Positions 5,694-6,551 of a stretch of DNA of 6,551 nt are shown in pieces; within the stretch, counting starts at the first letter, position 1, and the number at the start of each line of letters is the position of its first letter. The stretch comes from Nitrospiraceae bacterium (GTDB taxonomy: Bacteria; Nitrospirota; Nitrospiria; Nitrospirales; Nitrospiraceae), in NCBI GenBank assembly GCA_005793285.1, contig SXPO01000034.1, forward strand, positions 1-6,551, in the 5' to 3' direction. A program made the translations under genes and the position numbers. Under the pieces are notes generated by a model. It searched no databases, had not been told where the DNA came from, and was given only the letters and a program-made list of their open reading frames with translations.

Positions 5694-6029
5694 CTAGAAC
5701 TTCCACAACGCGAGCATAAGGACCCAGCCGGTCACATACGGGATGAGACAGGAACGAAGGGTCGCGATCTTCGCTCGGTGCGATGACCCATGCTGCGAGA
5801 GTTGTTCTTGGTAGACGAATTCATAGGAGAGCACGAGCACCGTGAGCGTCAGCACAAACACCCGGCTTGTCAGCGGCCATGAATAATAGCCACTGATGAC
5901 AAAGTTCGCCGTGAAGAATCCGCTGCACAATAAGACCAGCGGAGCCAGCGCCAATCGGACGGTTTCTGCGAACACCACCGGCCGGCCTGGACGCGCCGAC
6001 AACGGACTCGATTGTGAGCCTGGATTCAT
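5694..6029 (-). CDS. Small membrane protein with three predicted helices
   Basis: A 111-aa protein with a polar N-terminus of about 22 residues (Ser, Pro and Arg rich) and three hydrophobic segments, at about 24-46 (LALAPLVLLCSGFFTANFV), 53-73 (FVLTLTVLVLSYEFV) and 91-109 (LIPYVTGWVLMLALW). A basic, polar loop (QLSQHGSSHRAKIATLR) lies between the second and third helices. By the positive-inside rule that loop is probably cytoplasmic, but the topology is not certain. The ATG overlaps the stop of the PHD-like gene (ATGA at 6026-6029), and no good ribosome-binding site of its own is visible. Translation is therefore probably coupled, and the two proteins are likely made together. No family was recognised. 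Confidence 0.78.
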   Translation of the reverse strand: MNPGSQSSPLSARPGRPVVFAETVRLALAPLVLLCSGFFTANFVISGYYSWPLTSRVFVLTLTVLVLSYEFVYQEQLSQHGSSHRAKIATLRSCLIPYVTGWVLMLALWKF

Positions 6030-6319
6030 GACCCGACAGCCGTCGGCATCGTATGCTTACCGGTTGGAGAAGGAGGAGCGGTCCCGTCCTGTGCTGCCCG
6101 GCAGGCTTTGCACACACGCGGACGCGCCTTGAGAAAAGCGACTTTTCCGCTGGCCAAGCACCCGTAATGGACAAACTCATCGCACACCGTGCAGCGCGAC
6201 CACCCGCCACGGAGCATCGTGGTGTCCCGGTAGAGACCATCTTTGCAAACTGCGCATTGCCGCGGCTCGATCGGGAGCAACATCGGCATCCACTCGCCGC
6301 CGCCTTTTCGAATACTCAT
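6026..6319 (-). CDS. Small protein with a PHD-like Cys4-His-Cys3 zinc finger
   Basis: A 97-aa protein (87 aa from the alternative start) built around eight regularly spaced ligands: C22-x2-C25-x17-C43-x2-C46-x4-H51-x2-C54-x15-C70-x2-C73. This is the Cys4-His-Cys3 order of PHD fingers, in which two zincs are bound in a cross-brace. The middle block, WSRCTVCDEFVHYGC, resembles the PHD CDxCDxWxHxxC motif. RING fingers have the order Cys3-His-Cys4, which this does not fit. The C-terminal tail after residue 77 is polar and probably disordered. The start is uncertain: ATG 6317-6319 has no ribosome-binding site, whereas ATG 6287-6289 has AAAAGG 10 nt upstream and fits the putative promoter better. 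The stop overlaps the start of the membrane-protein gene, which suggests joint function, perhaps as a membrane-associated adaptor. Enzymatic or ligase activity is not shown. Confidence 0.72.
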   Translation of the reverse strand: MSIRKGGGEWMPMLLPIEPRQCAVCKDGLYRDTTMLRGGWSRCTVCDEFVHYGCLASGKVAFLKARPRVCKACRAAQDGTAPPSPTGKHTMPTAVGS

Positions 6320-6327
6320 AGGGCCGG

Positions 6328-6357
6328 AGTATAGCGGGGGGGTCGGCAGTAACACAA
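6328..6357 (-). promoter_or_regulatory. Putative sigma-70-like promoter for the PHD-like/membrane gene pair
   Basis: On the minus strand TTGTGT (6352-6357) is followed after 18 bp by TATACT (6328-6333). Transcription would then start near 6321, almost on the first ATG. That favours the downstream ATG at 6287-6289, with its AAAAGG, or else a leaderless message. A run of seven C's lies in the spacer. Confidence 0.35.
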
Positions 6358-6364
6358 GCGAGTA

Positions 6365-6376
6365 TATACGCGTATA
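6365..6376. repeat. Perfect 12-bp palindrome between the toxin and PHD-like genes
   Basis: TATACGCGTATA is perfectly self-complementary with no spacer. It lies 26 bp after the toxin stop and just upstream of the putative -35 of the next gene. A continuous palindrome cannot form a tight RNA hairpin, so a dimeric protein site is the more natural reading, but chance is possible. Confidence 0.35.
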
Positions 6377-6401
6377 GAGAGGCGACGACTATGTGGCCAG
6401 C

Positions 6402-6551
6402 CTATTCTCGTCCCGTTCGTCGAAGTCGCTCGGTCAGCTCCTCATACACCTGCCGGCGGTGGCCGACGGCCATCAGGCGAATGAGCCGTGCTTTCTGGTC
6501 GACGGCATAGACGATGCGAAAACGGCGCACGCGATACTTTCGGAGCCCATC
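6402..6551 (-). CDS. RelE/ParE-type toxin, C-terminal fragment (5' end outside window)
   Basis: The last 49 residues of a RelE/ParE superfamily toxin; the frame is open to the right edge. The pattern GLRKYRVRRFRIVYAVD, then a short turn and ARLIRLMAVGHRRQVYEEL, is the typical end of this fold. A basic strand is followed by a second strand and then a His-Arg-Arg-Xaa-Val-Tyr motif. RelE-like members cleave ribosome-associated mRNA and ParE-like members act on gyrase; these 49 residues do not say which. Family members are about 85-100 aa, so roughly half is missing. The partner antitoxin gene would be expected just outside the window, usually upstream of the toxin. The Arg-rich tail (ERLRRTGRE) is ordinary for the family. 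Confidence 0.88.
   Translation of the reverse strand, partial: DGLRKYRVRRFRIVYAVDQKARLIRLMAVGHRRQVYEELTERLRRTGRE

Noticed and set aside
6026..6319. RING finger (E3 ligase-like) assignment for the eight-ligand protein
   Set aside because: The His is the fifth ligand (Cys4-His-Cys3), which is the PHD order; RING has His as the fourth ligand. No ubiquitin-like or E2-like gene is visible in the window.

Overview
The window looks like chromosomal DNA from a Gram-negative bacterium of moderately high G+C. The Gram-negative reading rests on an RND efflux pump fragment and a secreted lipoprotein. The 121-bp repeat at 860-980 resembles, from memory, an intergenic repeat family I associate with Nitrospira (Nitrospirota). 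That is the only reason for naming a genus, and it was not checked.

Left part (1-2202). The C-terminal third of an RND inner-membrane efflux transporter enters from the left edge on the + strand. It converges on a minus-strand SCP2 sterol-carrier-like gene, and the 121-bp inverted-repeat element fills the space right up to the SCP2 stop codon. Next on the minus strand is a small homologue of S-adenosylmethionine decarboxylase. It keeps the self-processing Ser/His/Cys residues but has lost the usual Glu-Ser-His and Trp-Pro-Glu context. A 173-bp divergent intergenic region carrying three TGACA/TGTCA half-sites separates it from a 59-aa zinc-ribbon protein on the + strand.

Right part (2219-6551). 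Everything here is on the minus strand. In transcription order (right to left) it holds the 3' end of a RelE/ParE-type toxin, then a small protein with a complete Cys4-His-Cys3 (PHD-like) zinc pattern. The stop codon of that gene overlaps the start of a three-helix membrane protein (ATGA). Then come an internally duplicated Cys/His protein, an unrecognised 208-aa protein, a YajG-like lipoprotein, an unrecognised 381-aa protein and a DUF1499 protein. Gaps between the genes are 34-90 bp, so this may be one long transcript or several short ones.

Coding density is high, and no intergenic stretch exceeds 300 bp. I see no tRNA, rRNA, CRISPR array or transposase. The most unusual items are the PHD-like finger coupled to a membrane protein, the divergent AdoMetDC homologue with its operator-like upstream repeats, the duplicated Cys/His protein, and the repeat element plus an isolated copy of its end. 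Both repeat copies begin exactly after a stop codon.
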